Below are positions 24,509 through 33,096 of a stretch of 64,000 bases of DNA, one piece after another (the stretch's first letter is position 1; each line of letters opens with the position of its first letter). The notes beneath the pieces were generated by a model. It was not told the DNA's origin, made no database searches, and saw only the letters and a program-made list of their open reading frames with translations. The position numbers and the translations under genes were made by a program. The DNA comes from Pelomonas sp963422775 (lineage in GTDB: Bacteria; Pseudomonadota; Gammaproteobacteria; Burkholderiales; Burkholderiaceae_C): contig CAUJSJ030000103.1 of the NCBI GenBank assembly GCA_963422775.4, positions 62,001-126,000 on the forward strand, in the 5' to 3' direction.

Positions 24509-26548
24509 ATGAATGTCGACCCCGTCCAGCGGGCCGCCGAATTGCGCGGCCAGCTCAACCACCACGCCCACCTGTATTACGTGCTCGACGCGCCCGAGCT
24601 GCCGGACGCCGAGTACGACAAGCTCTTCGCCGAGTTGCAGGCCATCGAGGCCGCCCATCCCGAACTGCTGACGCCCGACTCGCCGACGCAGCGCGTCATC
24701 GGCGCCGTGCTTGCGGGGCTCACGCCGGTACGCCACGCCGTGCCCATGCTGTCGATCACGACGGAGACGGACACGACCGAGGGTGGCGCCATCGCCTTCG
24801 ATACGCGCGTGCGCCGCGAGCTGGGGTTGACCGAGGCCGACCCAGCCGTCGAATACGCCGCCGAGCTGAAGTTCGATGGCCTGGCGATGAACCTGCGGTT
24901 TGAAGCCGGTGTGCTCGTGCAGGCCGCCACGCGCGGTGACGGCGAGACGGGCGAGGACGTGACCCAGAACGTGCGCACGATCGGCCAGATTCCGCTGCGG
25001 CTGCGCGGCGATTCACCCGCCGTGCTGGAGGTGCGCGGCGAGGTCTACATGCGCCGGGACGACTTCGAGAAGCTCAACGAACGCCAGCGCGAGCGTGGCG
25101 ACAAGACCTTCGTCAACCCGCGCAACACGGCGGCCGGCGCCATCCGCCAACTGGACCCGGCGCTGGTGCGCCAGCGGCCGCTGTGTTTCTACGCCTACGG
25201 CCTGGGCGAGGTGCGGGGCTGGGAGATTCCGGCCACGCATGCCGGCCTGCTGGACGCGCTCGCGGCCCTCGGCCTGCCCGTCAACGGCGACCGCGCGGTA
25301 GTGCAGGGGCCGGCCGGCCTTGTGCAGTTCCACCAAGCCATGGCCGCCAGGCGCGACGCGCTGCCTTTCGACATCGACGGCATCGTCTACAAGGTCAACT
25401 CGCGGGAGCTGCAGCACAAGCTGGGTTTCAAGACCCGCGAGCCGCGCTGGGCCGTGGCGCACAAATACCCGGCCCAGGAGCAGGTGACGACGCTGCTGGC
25501 CATCGACGTGCAGGTGGGCCGCACGGGCAAGCTGACGCCGGTGGCGCGGCTGGATCCGGTGTTCGTCGGCGGCACGACGGTGAGCAATGCGACGCTTCAC
25601 AACGTCTTCGAGATGCGCCGCAAGGGCGTGCGCGTGGGCGACAAGGTCATCATTCGCCGTGCGGGGGATGTGATCCCCGAGGTCGTCGGCCGCGTGCCGG
25701 GCGAGCGCGGGCGGTACGTGCCCAACTTCCGCATGCCGCGCGCCTGTCCGGTCTGCGCCAGCGAGGTCGTGCGCGAGCGCGGCGGGATGGACCATCGCTG
25801 CTCAGGCGGCGTGTTCTGCCCGGCCCGGCGCAAGCAGGCCATGCTGCACTTCGCCGGCCGCCGCGCGATGGACATCGAGGGCTTGGGCGACAAGCTCGTC
25901 GAGCAACTGGTGGACGCCGGCATCGTGCAGAGCCTGCCGGGCCTGTACAAGCTCGGCGTCGCCAAGCTCGCGGCGCTGGACCGCATGGCCGAGAAGAGCG
26001 CGCAGAACATCGTCGACGCGCTGGAGAAGAGCAAGACGCCCACGCTGGCGCGCTTTCTGTTCTCGCTCGGCATCCGCCAGGTGGGCGAAACGACGGCCAA
26101 GGACCTGGCCCGTCACTTCGGTACACTGGACAAGCTGATGAGCGCCAGCGTCGAACAGCTGCTGGAGGTGCCCGACGTCGGCCCCATCGTCGCGGCCAGC
26201 ATCCACACGTTCTTCGCGCAGCCGCACAACGTCGAGGTCGTCGAGCAGTTGCTTGCGGCCGGCGTGGCACCGAAGGAAAGCGCCGGCGAAGCCGACGACC
26301 GGCCGCGCCCGCTGCTGGGCAAGACGCTGGTGCTGACCGGCACGCTGCCCTCGCTGTCCCGCGACGAAGCCCAGGCGCTCATCGAGGAGGCCGGCGGCAA
26401 AGTCAGCGGTTCGGTCTCCAAGAAGACTCACTACGTCATCGCCGGCGAAGAGGCCGGCAGCAAGCTGGAAAAGGCGCGCACGCTGGGCGTGCCGGTGCTG
26501 GACGAAGCCGGCCTGCGCGAGCTGCTCAGCGCTGCCGCCACGCCTTGA
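24509..26548 (+). CDS. ligA: NAD-dependent DNA ligase LigA
   Basis: This 679-residue essential ligase seals nicks in replication and repair. In order: domain Ia (QLNHHAHLYYVLDAPELPD), the adenylation domain with active Lys121 (ELKFDGLAMNL), the OB fold, a four-Cys zinc finger (CPVC...HRCSGGVFCPAR), helix-hairpin-helix repeats (about 500-580) and a C-terminal BRCT domain (LLGKTLVLTGTLPSLSRDEA). The start ATG 24509 is chosen from family alignment. GACAAT precedes it by 6 nt with no Shine-Dalgarno. The 3' end overlaps the convergent DUF4386 gene by 23 bp. Confidence 0.98.
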   Translation: MNVDPVQRAAELRGQLNHHAHLYYVLDAPELPDAEYDKLFAELQAIEAAHPELLTPDSPTQRVIGAVLAGLTPVRHAVPMLSITTETDTTEGGAIAFDTRVRRELGLTEADPAVEYAAELKFDGLAMNLRFEAGVLVQAATRGDGETGEDVTQNVRTIGQIPLRLRGDSPAVLEVRGEVYMRRDDFEKLNERQRERGDKTFVNPRNTAAGAIRQLDPALVRQRPLCFYAYGLGEVRGWEIPATHAGLLDALAALGLPVNGDRAVVQGPAGLVQFHQAMAARRDALPFDIDGIVYKVNSRELQHKLGFKTREPRWAVAHKYPAQEQVTTLLAIDVQVGRTGKLTPVARLDPVFVGGTTVSNATLHNVFEMRRKGVRVGDKVIIRRAGDVIPEVVGRVPGERGRYVPNFRMPRACPVCASEVVRERGGMDHRCSGGVFCPARRKQAMLHFAGRRAMDIEGLGDKLVEQLVDAGIVQSLPGLYKLGVAKLAALDRMAEKSAQNIVDALEKSKTPTLARFLFSLGIRQVGETTAKDLARHFGTLDKLMSASVEQLLEVPDVGPIVAASIHTFFAQPHNVEVVEQLLAAGVAPKESAGEADDRPRPLLGKTLVLTGTLPSLSRDEAQALIEEAGGKVSGSVSKKTHYVIAGEEAGSKLEKARTLGVPVLDEAGLRELLSAAATP

Positions 26549-27230
26549 CGAGGCAGGCCACGGCCAGCGCCAGCAGCCAGGCCTCCCAGCCCATGAAGGC
26601 CAGCGGCACGACCTCGATGAGAGGGATGGCCGGGATCAGTGGATGCAGCAGCTCACTCTGGCCCAGCAGCCACAGCGGCAGCGTGGCAGCGCCGAGTACG
26701 GCCAGCCAGCGTGGCAGCAGGCGGCTGCGCCAGAGCTGAACGACCAGCAGCGTCGTCCAGCCGGCCAGCAGCAGCTGGCCCACCATCTCGCCGATGACCA
26801 TGCCGCCGTAGTGATGCACGGCGTCGAAGACGACGGCCAGCGCATCCCGTGTGGCGGGGCTGGCGGCGGGGTCGACGTAGGCCGCGGCCAGCCCGGGCAC
26901 CACCAGCACCCAGCGCAGCAGCCCGATGGCCTGGGCCGTGGCCGAGGCCACGGCCAGCGGCAACGCGCCACGTGTGGGCAGCAGACGGTCCAGCGCCATC
27001 GCCGCGGGGATGAAGAGCAGGGCACTGAGGCCGAAGGCCAGCCAGGCCGAGACCAGCGCCGGGCCGCCGGCGTGCAAGCGCATCAGGATGTCGGCGGCCG
27101 GCTCGCGCAGGATGTCGTCGTAGCCGAAGTGTTCGATGAGCCAGCTGTAGGGCAGGCTGGCGGCAACGAGGAAGACCAGGATCAGCAGGCCTGCAGCGAG
27201 CCAGCTGCCACGGGTGGGCTGTGGAGTCAT
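26526..27230 (-). CDS. DUF4386-type integral membrane protein
   Basis: The 234-residue product is very hydrophobic with about six membrane helices (first SWLAAGLLILVFLVAASLPYS). The sequence between, including VFDAVHHYGGMVIGEMVGQ, fits the DUF4386 family. The biochemical role is unknown. The start ATG 27230 lies 4 bp after the tetR stop, so it is probably the last gene of a lipoprotein-tetR-DUF4386 operon and a likely target of that TetR. Confidence 0.72.
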   Translation of the reverse strand: MTPQPTRGSWLAAGLLILVFLVAASLPYSWLIEHFGYDDILREPAADILMRLHAGGPALVSAWLAFGLSALLFIPAAMALDRLLPTRGALPLAVASATAQAIGLLRWVLVVPGLAAAYVDPAASPATRDALAVVFDAVHHYGGMVIGEMVGQLLLAGWTTLLVVQLWRSRLLPRWLAVLGAATLPLWLLGQSELLHPLIPAIPLIEVVPLAFMGWEAWLLALAVACLVKAWRQR

Positions 27231-27234
27231 GGTG

Positions 27235-27870
27235 TCAGTCCTTGATGGGCGATGGCGTGGCGCCGTAGGTGCGGGCGCAGATGAGGTCCAGCGCCCGCGC
27301 GATGCGGGCGGCGCCTTCGGGGGAGCGGAACTCCACGCCGGCAAAGCTGCCGACGCTGTGCTCGCGCAGCGCGAGGTAGTTCAGCGCGGCCAGCAGCACG
27401 GCGTTGATGGCGGGGGTGTCGAGGTCGGCCGGCGGCGGGCTGGCGGTGCGCAGCTGCATGACCCAGGGCAGCATGGCTTTGGACCGCGCCTGCTCCAGCT
27501 CCTGCAGCGCCTCGGTCGGCTCCACCAGCTCCCAGGCCAGCAGGCGCTGCACGAGGCTGTTGCCGCGCAGCGCATCGGCATAGGCCGTCAGCAGCCTGCG
27601 CATGGCCTGGCCGTAGGGCTCGCCCTGGACCAGCTGCAGCGGCTCTCCAATCCACTGCGCCAGCCCGCCGCCAAGCTGGCGCACGAGGCCGTCCAGGCCG
27701 CCGAAGTGGTAGTAGATGAGCTGCTTGTCCACGCCTGCGGCTGCGGCCACGGCGTTGACGCCGATGCCGGTGAAGCCTTTCTCGGCCAGTAGCCGGATGG
27801 TGGCGTCCTTGATGCGTTCGATGGTGGCGGCGCTGTCGCGGCCGCGGGGGCGGCTGGGGGTGTCGGTCAT
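27235..27870 (-). CDS. TetR/AcrR-family repressor
   Basis: The product has 211 residues. The N-terminal helix-turn-helix is clear: IKDATIRLLAEKGFTGIGVNAVAAAAGVDKQLIYYHF. The ligand-binding part is Leu/Ala-rich and typical in size. The start is ATG 27870 (MTDTPSRPRGRDS); the frame stays open to 28386 only through the upstream gene. It lies between a lipoprotein gene (13 bp upstream) and DUF4386. The operon promoter carries two identical-design palindromes (28379-28418), so autoregulation is likely. Confidence 0.9.
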   Translation of the reverse strand: MTDTPSRPRGRDSAATIERIKDATIRLLAEKGFTGIGVNAVAAAAGVDKQLIYYHFGGLDGLVRQLGGGLAQWIGEPLQLVQGEPYGQAMRRLLTAYADALRGNSLVQRLLAWELVEPTEALQELEQARSKAMLPWVMQLRTASPPPADLDTPAINAVLLAALNYLALREHSVGSFAGVEFRSPEGAARIARALDLICARTYGATPSPIKD

Positions 27871-27883
27871 GGTGTGTCGGGGT

Positions 27884-28309
27884 TCAGTGCGCCATGCACT
27901 GTCGCAGCACGGACAGGCGCTGCGCATCGAACTGGCGCCGCCACTGGTCGTCCAGCTTTGGCGCCAGGCGCACTTCGGCCAGGCTGCCGCCGCGCGGCAG
28001 GGGCTGGATCTGGATCTCCTCGAACCACAGGCCGGCCAGGCGCAGCCGGTAGACGAAGTTCGCCTGGCCGCCTGCTTCGTGGTCGAACTCGGCCAGCGGC
28101 GGGAAGCTGGCCCGGGCGGTGAAGCAGCGGGCCACCTCCTGTGGCGGGCGAGGCCCGGACAGCTCCGTAGGCTGGGTTTCGCGCAAGAAAGCAGGCTGGC
28201 CCACGCTGCCCACCGGCGGCGAACAGCCCTGCAGCAGCCACAGCAGCAGCATGGCCAGGCCCAGTGCGGCTGGGCGGGATAGGAGTGCGGGGACGGCTTG
28301 GGCAGGCAT
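27884..28309 (-). CDS. Predicted lipoprotein of unknown function
   Basis: The 141-residue product has a lipoprotein signal peptide (LGLAMLLLWLLQGC), giving Cys29 as the lipidation site. The remainder has no recognised domain. It contains AGLWFEEIQIQPLPRGGSL and ends LSVLRQCMAH, with a second Cys near residue 62 that could pair with the C-terminal Cys. It is the first gene of the operon with tetR and DUF4386, expressed from the promoter at 28396-28424. Confidence 0.7.
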   Translation of the reverse strand: MPAQAVPALLSRPAALGLAMLLLWLLQGCSPPVGSVGQPAFLRETQPTELSGPRPPQEVARCFTARASFPPLAEFDHEAGGQANFVYRLRLAGLWFEEIQIQPLPRGGSLAEVRLAPKLDDQWRRQFDAQRLSVLRQCMAH

Positions 28310-28378
28310 GGGCGGACTCGGGCAGGCTCAGGTTGCAGGCGGTGTCGGCGCTGCAGCGCCCGGTAGGGCAAAGCCAAA

Positions 28379-28424
28379 TTCACCAACTGGTGAATAATTT
28401 AATTCACCGAGTGGTGAAAGTCAA
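28379..28424 (-). promoter_or_regulatory. Promoter with two tandem TetR-type operators
   Basis: On the minus strand a -35 TTGACT (28419-28424), a 17-bp spacer and a -10 TAAATT (28396-28401) form a good sigma70 promoter. Operator 2, TTCACC-N4-GGTGAA (28403-28418), fills the spacer. Operator 1, with the same arms (28379-28394), lies just downstream of the -10. Centres are 24 bp apart. A bound repressor would block polymerase directly. The downstream TetR (27235-27870) is the natural candidate. Confidence 0.82.
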
Positions 28425-28548
28425 CGCGACTCGGCAAATCAACGGCTTGGCTCCGCGCGGTCGGCGTCTGGCGGGATTGAGGGCGCTCTTGGCTTGAGTC
28501 TCGGCACCGCTTGGCCCTGACGACTATGGCCCTCGACGGTGCATGCAC

Positions 28549-28586
28549 TTGTGGGCTTTTGCTGGACAACGTATGATGATCATCAT
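28549..28586 (+). promoter_or_regulatory. Promoter and palindromic operator of the second tetR gene
   Basis: -35 TTGTGG (28549-28554), a 17-bp spacer and -10 TATGAT (28572-28577). A perfect 14-bp palindrome ATGATGATCATCAT (28573-28586) overlaps the -10 and the start codon at 28585. The predicted transcript begins at the ATG, so it would be leaderless and self-repressed. Confidence 0.68.
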
Positions 28587-29178
28587 GCGAGCATCAAAAG
28601 CCAACGCCAGGGTCTCCGCCAAGGAGGCCTCACATGAACGCATCGTGGCCGCCGCGGCACGGGCGATCCGCCGCAGCGGCTATGACGGCACGGGCGTCGC
28701 GGACATCATGAAAGAGGCGGGGCTGACGCACGGCGCCTTCTACGCTCACTTCGCATCGCGCGAGGCCATGCTGGCCGAGGCCGCCGGCCGGGCCTGTGCC
28801 GAATCAGCTGCCGCTGCTGCGAGCATGGTGGCCGGCGCGCCTTCCAGTGGCGCCTTGGCTTCCATGCTTGAAGCCTATCTGTCCAAAGCGCACCAACAAC
28901 AGGTAGAGATGGGATGCCCGCTGGCCGCCTTGGGCTCGGAGACGCCGCGCCAGGCGCCCGAAGTGCGTCAGGTGACGACACGGCACATCAAGGAGACGAT
29001 TGATCTCATCGGCCGGCAGTCGCCCGACTGGGGGCAGCCCGACGCACACGAGCGCGCGCTCGTGACCCTGTCCACGATGGTGGGCGCCTTGCTGCTGGCC
29101 CGGGCCGTCGATGAGCCTGCGCTGTCGGACCGCCTGCGCGAGGCGGCGTTGAAGCATCTGCGCCCGCCGATCCGTTGA
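28585..29178 (+). CDS. TetR/AcrR-family repressor (SDR-linked)
   Basis: The product is about 197 residues from ATG 28585 (MRASKANARVSAKEASHERI); in-frame ATGs at 28573, 28576 and 28543 also exist, but the -10 element lies over the first two. The helix-turn-helix is VADIMKEAGLTHGAFYAHFASREAML, and the C-domain has the MGCPLAALGSE segment common in this TetR subgroup. Its operator overlaps its own start, and a near copy of the operator lies before the downstream SDR gene, so it probably represses both. An intrinsic terminator follows its stop. Confidence 0.88.
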   Translation: MRASKANARVSAKEASHERIVAAAARAIRRSGYDGTGVADIMKEAGLTHGAFYAHFASREAMLAEAAGRACAESAAAAASMVAGAPSSGALASMLEAYLSKAHQQQVEMGCPLAALGSETPRQAPEVRQVTTRHIKETIDLIGRQSPDWGQPDAHERALVTLSTMVGALLLARAVDEPALSDRLREAALKHLRPPIR

Positions 29179-29206
29179 GGCCAGCATCCCTGCGGCCTCT
29201 TTTTTT
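29177..29206 (+). terminator. Intrinsic terminator after tetR
   Basis: GAGGCC (29177-29182), an 11-nt loop and GGCCTC (29194-29199) are followed by a run of seven Ts. It separates tetR from the SDR gene, so the latter needs its own promoter. Confidence 0.88.
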
Positions 29207-29216
29207 GCCATTACAT

Positions 29217-29230
29217 ATGACGACCATCAT
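29217..29230. promoter_or_regulatory. Second TetR operator, upstream of the SDR gene
   Basis: ATGACGACCATCAT differs at two positions from the perfect palindrome at 28573-28586 and shares flanking TGC. It lies between the terminator and the SDR gene. The similarity suggests the same repressor binds here. Confidence 0.6.
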
Positions 29231-29323
29231 GCAAACACACCTTGAGCGCCGACCACGGCGGGACGTGCGTCACGCCTCCCGCCCGGCGCTGACCTCTTCA
29301 ACCCCACACACTGACGGAGAGAC

Positions 29324-30142
29324 GTGATGACCATGAACCACAGGATCGCCCTCGTGACCGGTGCCTCTTCCGGCATCGGCCGCGCCACCGCCGAGCGGCT
29401 CGCGCAGGCGGGCTACAAGGTCTACGGCACCAGTCGACGCGGCGGCGAGCCGGGCAGGCAGCCGTTCGAGATGCTGTCGCTGGACGTGACCGATGACGCC
29501 TCGGTGCAAGCCGCCGTCCGAACCTTGATCGAGCGCGAGGGCCGCATCGACCTGCTTGTCAACAACGCCGGCTTCGGCGTCGCACCCGCCGCCGCCGAAG
29601 AGAGTTCGCTCGAACAGGCGCAGGCCATCTTCGACACCAATTTCTTCGGTGTCGTGCGGATGACCCGCGCCGTCCTGCCTCATATGCGCCGCCAGGGTAG
29701 CGGGCGCATCATCAACATCGGCTCCGTGCTGGGTTTCCTGCCCATGCCTTATGGGGCGCTCTATGCCGCGACCAAGCATGCGATCGAGGGCTATTCGGAA
29801 TCGATCGACCATGAGCTGCGCTCGCGGGGCATCCGGGTCTCGGTCATCGAGCCCGCCTACACGAAGACGCCGTTCGATGCCAACTTCCTGCAACCCGACA
29901 ACAAGCTCGACGAGTACCGCCAGGTGCGCGCTGAGGTGACGCAGCGGGTGAATGAGGTGATGACGACCGCCGAGCCACCGAGCGTGGTGGCCGAGGTCGT
30001 CCTGAAAGCGGCCCAGGCGGCTCGCCCAAAGGTTCGGTACACAGCCGGCGTCCTCGCCGCGCGCCTGCGGTTGCTGCGCACGTTTGCGCCTGCCGGCCTG
30101 ATGGATTCGGGCATCCGAAAAGACCTGCGACTCCAGGCCTGA
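29324..30142 (+). CDS. Short-chain dehydrogenase/reductase (SDR)
   Basis: This is a 272-residue classical SDR. The cofactor motif TGASSGIG (about 10-17), structural NNAGFG, and the active Tyr-X-X-X-Lys as YAATK are intact, with the catalytic Ser in NIGSVLGFL. A basic TSRRGG after the second strand suggests NADP(H) preference. The substrate is unknown. It is followed 28 bp later by an MDR oxidoreductase gene and preceded by a TetR operator; together they form a typical inducible detoxification pair. Confidence 0.93.
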   Translation: MMTMNHRIALVTGASSGIGRATAERLAQAGYKVYGTSRRGGEPGRQPFEMLSLDVTDDASVQAAVRTLIEREGRIDLLVNNAGFGVAPAAAEESSLEQAQAIFDTNFFGVVRMTRAVLPHMRRQGSGRIINIGSVLGFLPMPYGALYAATKHAIEGYSESIDHELRSRGIRVSVIEPAYTKTPFDANFLQPDNKLDEYRQVRAEVTQRVNEVMTTAEPPSVVAEVVLKAAQAARPKVRYTAGVLAARLRLLRTFAPAGLMDSGIRKDLRLQA

Positions 30143-30170
30143 CCCGCCAGCCAACCGCCAAAGGATGACC

Positions 30171-31172
30171 ATGAAAGCATTTCTCCTCGATGGCTATGGC
30201 AGGAAGCGCGCCTTGCGTCTGGCCGACGTGCCCGATCCGGAACTGCGCGATGACGAGGTCCTGGTGCGGGTCCATGCCGCGGGCGTCAACCTGCTGGACG
30301 CCTAGATCAGGAGCGGCGAGTTCAAGCTCATCCTGCCCTATCGCATGCCGCTGGTCCTGGGTCACGACGTGGCCGGCGTGGTGGTCAAGGTCGGCCCGCA
30401 GGTGCAGCAGTTCAAGCCGGGCGACGAGGTCTACGCGCGCCCCGATGACTTCCGCATCGGCAGCTTTGCGGAGTTCGTCGCGGTCAGGGAAGCATCCCTC
30501 GCGCTCAAGCCCCAGGGCCTGTCGATGGAAGAGGCCGCCGCCATCCCGCTGGTTGGACTGACGGCATGGCAGGCGCTGGTCGAGAGGGCGGGCCTGAAGA
30601 AGGGGCAGAAGGTCTTCATCCAGGCCGGCTCGGGCGGCGTCGGCAGCTTCGCCATCCAGTTGGCCAAGCACCTGGGCGCCACCGTCGCCACCACCACGGG
30701 CACTGCCAACGTCGAGTGGGTGAAGCGCCTGGGTGCGGACGTCGTCATCGACTACAAGAAGCAGGACTTCGAAGCGGTCCTGCGCGACTACGACGTCGTC
30801 CTGCACAGCCAGGACGGCCAGGCCCTGGACAAGTCCATGCGCGTGCTCAGGCCCGGCGGCCAGGTCATCTCCATTTCCGGGCCGCCCGACCCGGCGTTCA
30901 GCCGGGAGATCAACGCGCCCTGGTTCGTGAAACTGGTCATCCGCTTGCTGAGCGCCGGCGTCCGGCGCCGAGCCAGGACCCGCGGCATCGGCTTCTCCTT
31001 TCTCTTCATGAAGGCCAGCGGCACGCAATTGCGCGAGATCACGCGGCTCATCGACGCCGGCGCCATTCGCCCGGTCGTGGACCGCGTGTTTGCGTTCGAG
31101 GCCACCAACGAGGCGCTGGCGTATGTGGAAGCCGGGCGCGCCAAGGGCAAGGTCGTCGTCAAGCTGAAGTAG
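30171..31172 (+). pseudogene. Zinc-independent MDR/quinone-type NADP oxidoreductase, interrupted by an in-frame TAG
   Basis: Reading from ATG 30171 (MKAFLLDGYGRKRALRL) gives the GroES-like N-terminus up to NLLDA, then TAG at 30303-30305, then IRSGEFKLILPYRMPLVLGHDVAG in the same frame through to KVVVKLK. Homologues have Lys at that place (LDAKIRSGEF), so a single AAG-to-TAG change explains it. The Rossmann motif (AGSGGVGSFAIQLAKHLGA) is intact. A shorter product from a downstream ATG (30345) would miss the first 58 residues and is unlikely to fold normally. Full length would be 333 residues. Confidence 0.85.
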
Positions 31173-31200
31173 CGGCATCCGCCGATCACGGGCCTGGGCG

Positions 31201-32142
31201 TCACGGTGCCGGATGAGGCCAGCCTGGCGGCTTTGCTGGCGGGGTGAGCAAGGCGGTCTTGGCCCACTCGGGCACGGTTTCGAACAGGTGATCGATGAAG
31301 GCCCGGGTCTTCGCTGGCATCAGGCGTCGGCTGGCGGTCAGCAGGTGAACAGGCAGCGGTTCGTAGCGCCACTCGGGCAGCACCGGCACCAACGTGCCCG
31401 ATGCGACGTCCGACGCCACCATGCCGAACGGAAAGCTGCCGAGGCCGCCGCCCGCCCGCGTCAGTGACAGCACCAGGCCGATGGAGTTGGCCTCCAGCGG
31501 GCCGCGCTGCTGCACCTCAGCCCTGAGCCGGCCGTTGATGAGCGTCCTGTGCGCGCCCTTGGCCTGGGTGAGGACGACGAAGTCATGCTCGGCCAGGTCT
31601 GCCGGGGTCTGCGGCGCCGGCCGCGCCTGCAGGTAGACCGGGCTGGCGTACAGCCCCCGCTCCAGCAGCATGTACTGCCGGGCGATGAGGTCGGGCTCGT
31701 CCACCGGCCCCATGCGCACGGCGACGTCGTAGGGTTCGTTGAAGAGGTCGACGCGGCGCGGCGTCGTGTCCACCTCCAGCTCCACGCGCGGGTAGCGGCG
31801 CACGAAGCGGGCAAAGCTCTCGGCCAGCACCAGCATCGCGAACTCGGCCGGCACGGACACGCGCAGCCGCCCGGCCGGCGTCGCGTCGCGCGAGGCCAGC
31901 CATTCGCGTGTCTCGGTGATGTCCTCCTCGTGCCTGGCGGCGCGTTCGGCCAGTTGCTCGCCGAGCTCCGTCAGTGTCAGCCGGCTCGCCCCGGGCACGA
32001 AGAGCCGGGCCCCCACCGAACTCTCCAGCGCCGTCAGGCGCCGGCTCAACGTGGCCTTGGGCAGGTCCAGTTGCCGGGCCGCCTCGGACAGCGATCCAGC
32101 CTTGTGAACCTGGGCCAGCAGCAGGAGGTCGTCGATCTTCAT
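31201..32142 (-). CDS. LysR-family transcriptional regulator
   Basis: The product has 313 residues. The winged helix-turn-helix is at the N-terminus (LLLLAQVHKAGSLSEAARQLDLPKATLSRRL), followed by the two-lobe inducer domain. It is divergent from the pirin-emrA-emrB-nodT operon with about 110 bp between starts, the usual place for the activator or repressor of the adjacent operon. The intergenic region has TTCG/TTTC-rich short repeats (32157-32200) but no single clear T-N11-A box that I could fix. Confidence 0.92.
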   Translation of the reverse strand: MKIDDLLLLAQVHKAGSLSEAARQLDLPKATLSRRLTALESSVGARLFVPGASRLTLTELGEQLAERAARHEEDITETREWLASRDATPAGRLRVSVPAEFAMLVLAESFARFVRRYPRVELEVDTTPRRVDLFNEPYDVAVRMGPVDEPDLIARQYMLLERGLYASPVYLQARPAPQTPADLAEHDFVVLTQAKGAHRTLINGRLRAEVQQRGPLEANSIGLVLSLTRAGGGLGSFPFGMVASDVASGTLVPVLPEWRYEPLPVHLLTASRRLMPAKTRAFIDHLFETVPEWAKTALLTPPAKPPGWPHPAP

Positions 32143-32253
32143 GAGCTCGTTTATCTCGCTGTATCTCGTTTGGTTTCGTTTCGTTTCCGGAACGGTGCGT
32201 TTGAGTTTTGCGGCTATTCGCCGGAAATGGAACTCTCTACAGTCCGGGCCATC

Positions 32254-33096
32254 ATGTCAACCGCCCGGCTTCTGCAACCCCAAAGGCACCGTATCGGCGC
32301 CGGCTTCCAGGCCGAGGGCTGGCGGGAACCGTTGGCGCTGCTCGACCCCTTCATCATGGTCGACCACTTCCGCATGGCAGAGCCGGTGTTCGCGCCGCAT
32401 CCGCACGCGGGCTTCTCGGCGGTGACCTACCTCTTCGACGACTCGGCCACCGGCCTGGTCAGTCGCGACTCGCTGGGCGGCGAGCACGAGATCCTGCCCG
32501 GTGGCCTGCACTGGACGCTGGCCGGCCGCGGGCTGATGCACGACGAGTTCCCCATCGAGGCCGGCCGCGAGGCCCATGGCCTGCAGATCTTCGTCAACCT
32601 GCCGGCCGAGCAGAAGCTGCGCGCGCCCGGCGTCATGCGTCTTGCCGCCGAGCAGATGCCGCGCCGCGTGGGCGAGGGCTGGCGGGCGGTGCAGGTCTTC
32701 GGTGGCACGGGGGAACTCTCGCTGCCGTGGCCGACGGCGCTGGCCATCGTCGACATCGACAGCGGCGCTGGCTTCGACTTCAAGCTGCCCACCGACGAGC
32801 AGGGCTTTGCCGTCGTCGTCCAGGGCAGCGGCCGGGCCGCCGGGCTGCCGCTGTCCGTGGGCCGTGCACTGAGCCTGGCCGAGGGCGGTCAAGCCCACCT
32901 CGTGGCGGACGACGCGCTGCGCCTGGCCGTCTTCAGCGGCCGCCCGTTGCGTGAGCCGCTCGTGCGGCACGGCCCCTTCGTCATGAGCGACGAGGGCCAG
33001 ATCGTCGCCGCGCTGCAGCGATTTCAGTCTGGCGGCATGGGCCGCCTCAGTCCAAGAACAACCCCAACGATTCAAAACAAGGAAACCCTGTCATGA
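32254..33096 (+). CDS. Pirin family protein
   Basis: This roughly 280-residue bicupin carries the pirin N-terminal metal motif HPHAGFSAVTYL with GGEHEILPGGLHWTLAGRGLMHDE. Bacterial pirins include quercetinase-like and regulatory proteins; the role here is unknown. I favour ATG 32254 (MSTARLLQPQRHR) over 32227, because TACAGT at 32239-32244 looks like the -10 element. The last 18 residues (after GGMGRL) run into the emrA ribosome site and look like a short added tail. The stop overlaps the emrA start (ATGA). First gene of the efflux operon. Confidence 0.88.
   Translation: MSTARLLQPQRHRIGAGFQAEGWREPLALLDPFIMVDHFRMAEPVFAPHPHAGFSAVTYLFDDSATGLVSRDSLGGEHEILPGGLHWTLAGRGLMHDEFPIEAGREAHGLQIFVNLPAEQKLRAPGVMRLAAEQMPRRVGEGWRAVQVFGGTGELSLPWPTALAIVDIDSGAGFDFKLPTDEQGFAVVVQGSGRAAGLPLSVGRALSLAEGGQAHLVADDALRLAVFSGRPLREPLVRHGPFVMSDEGQIVAALQRFQSGGMGRLSPRTTPTIQNKETLS

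Noticed and set aside
30345..31172. Independent short oxidoreductase gene starting at 30345
   Set aside because: Homology extends upstream through the TAG to ATG 30171 in the same frame; the short form would lose most of the GroES-like domain.
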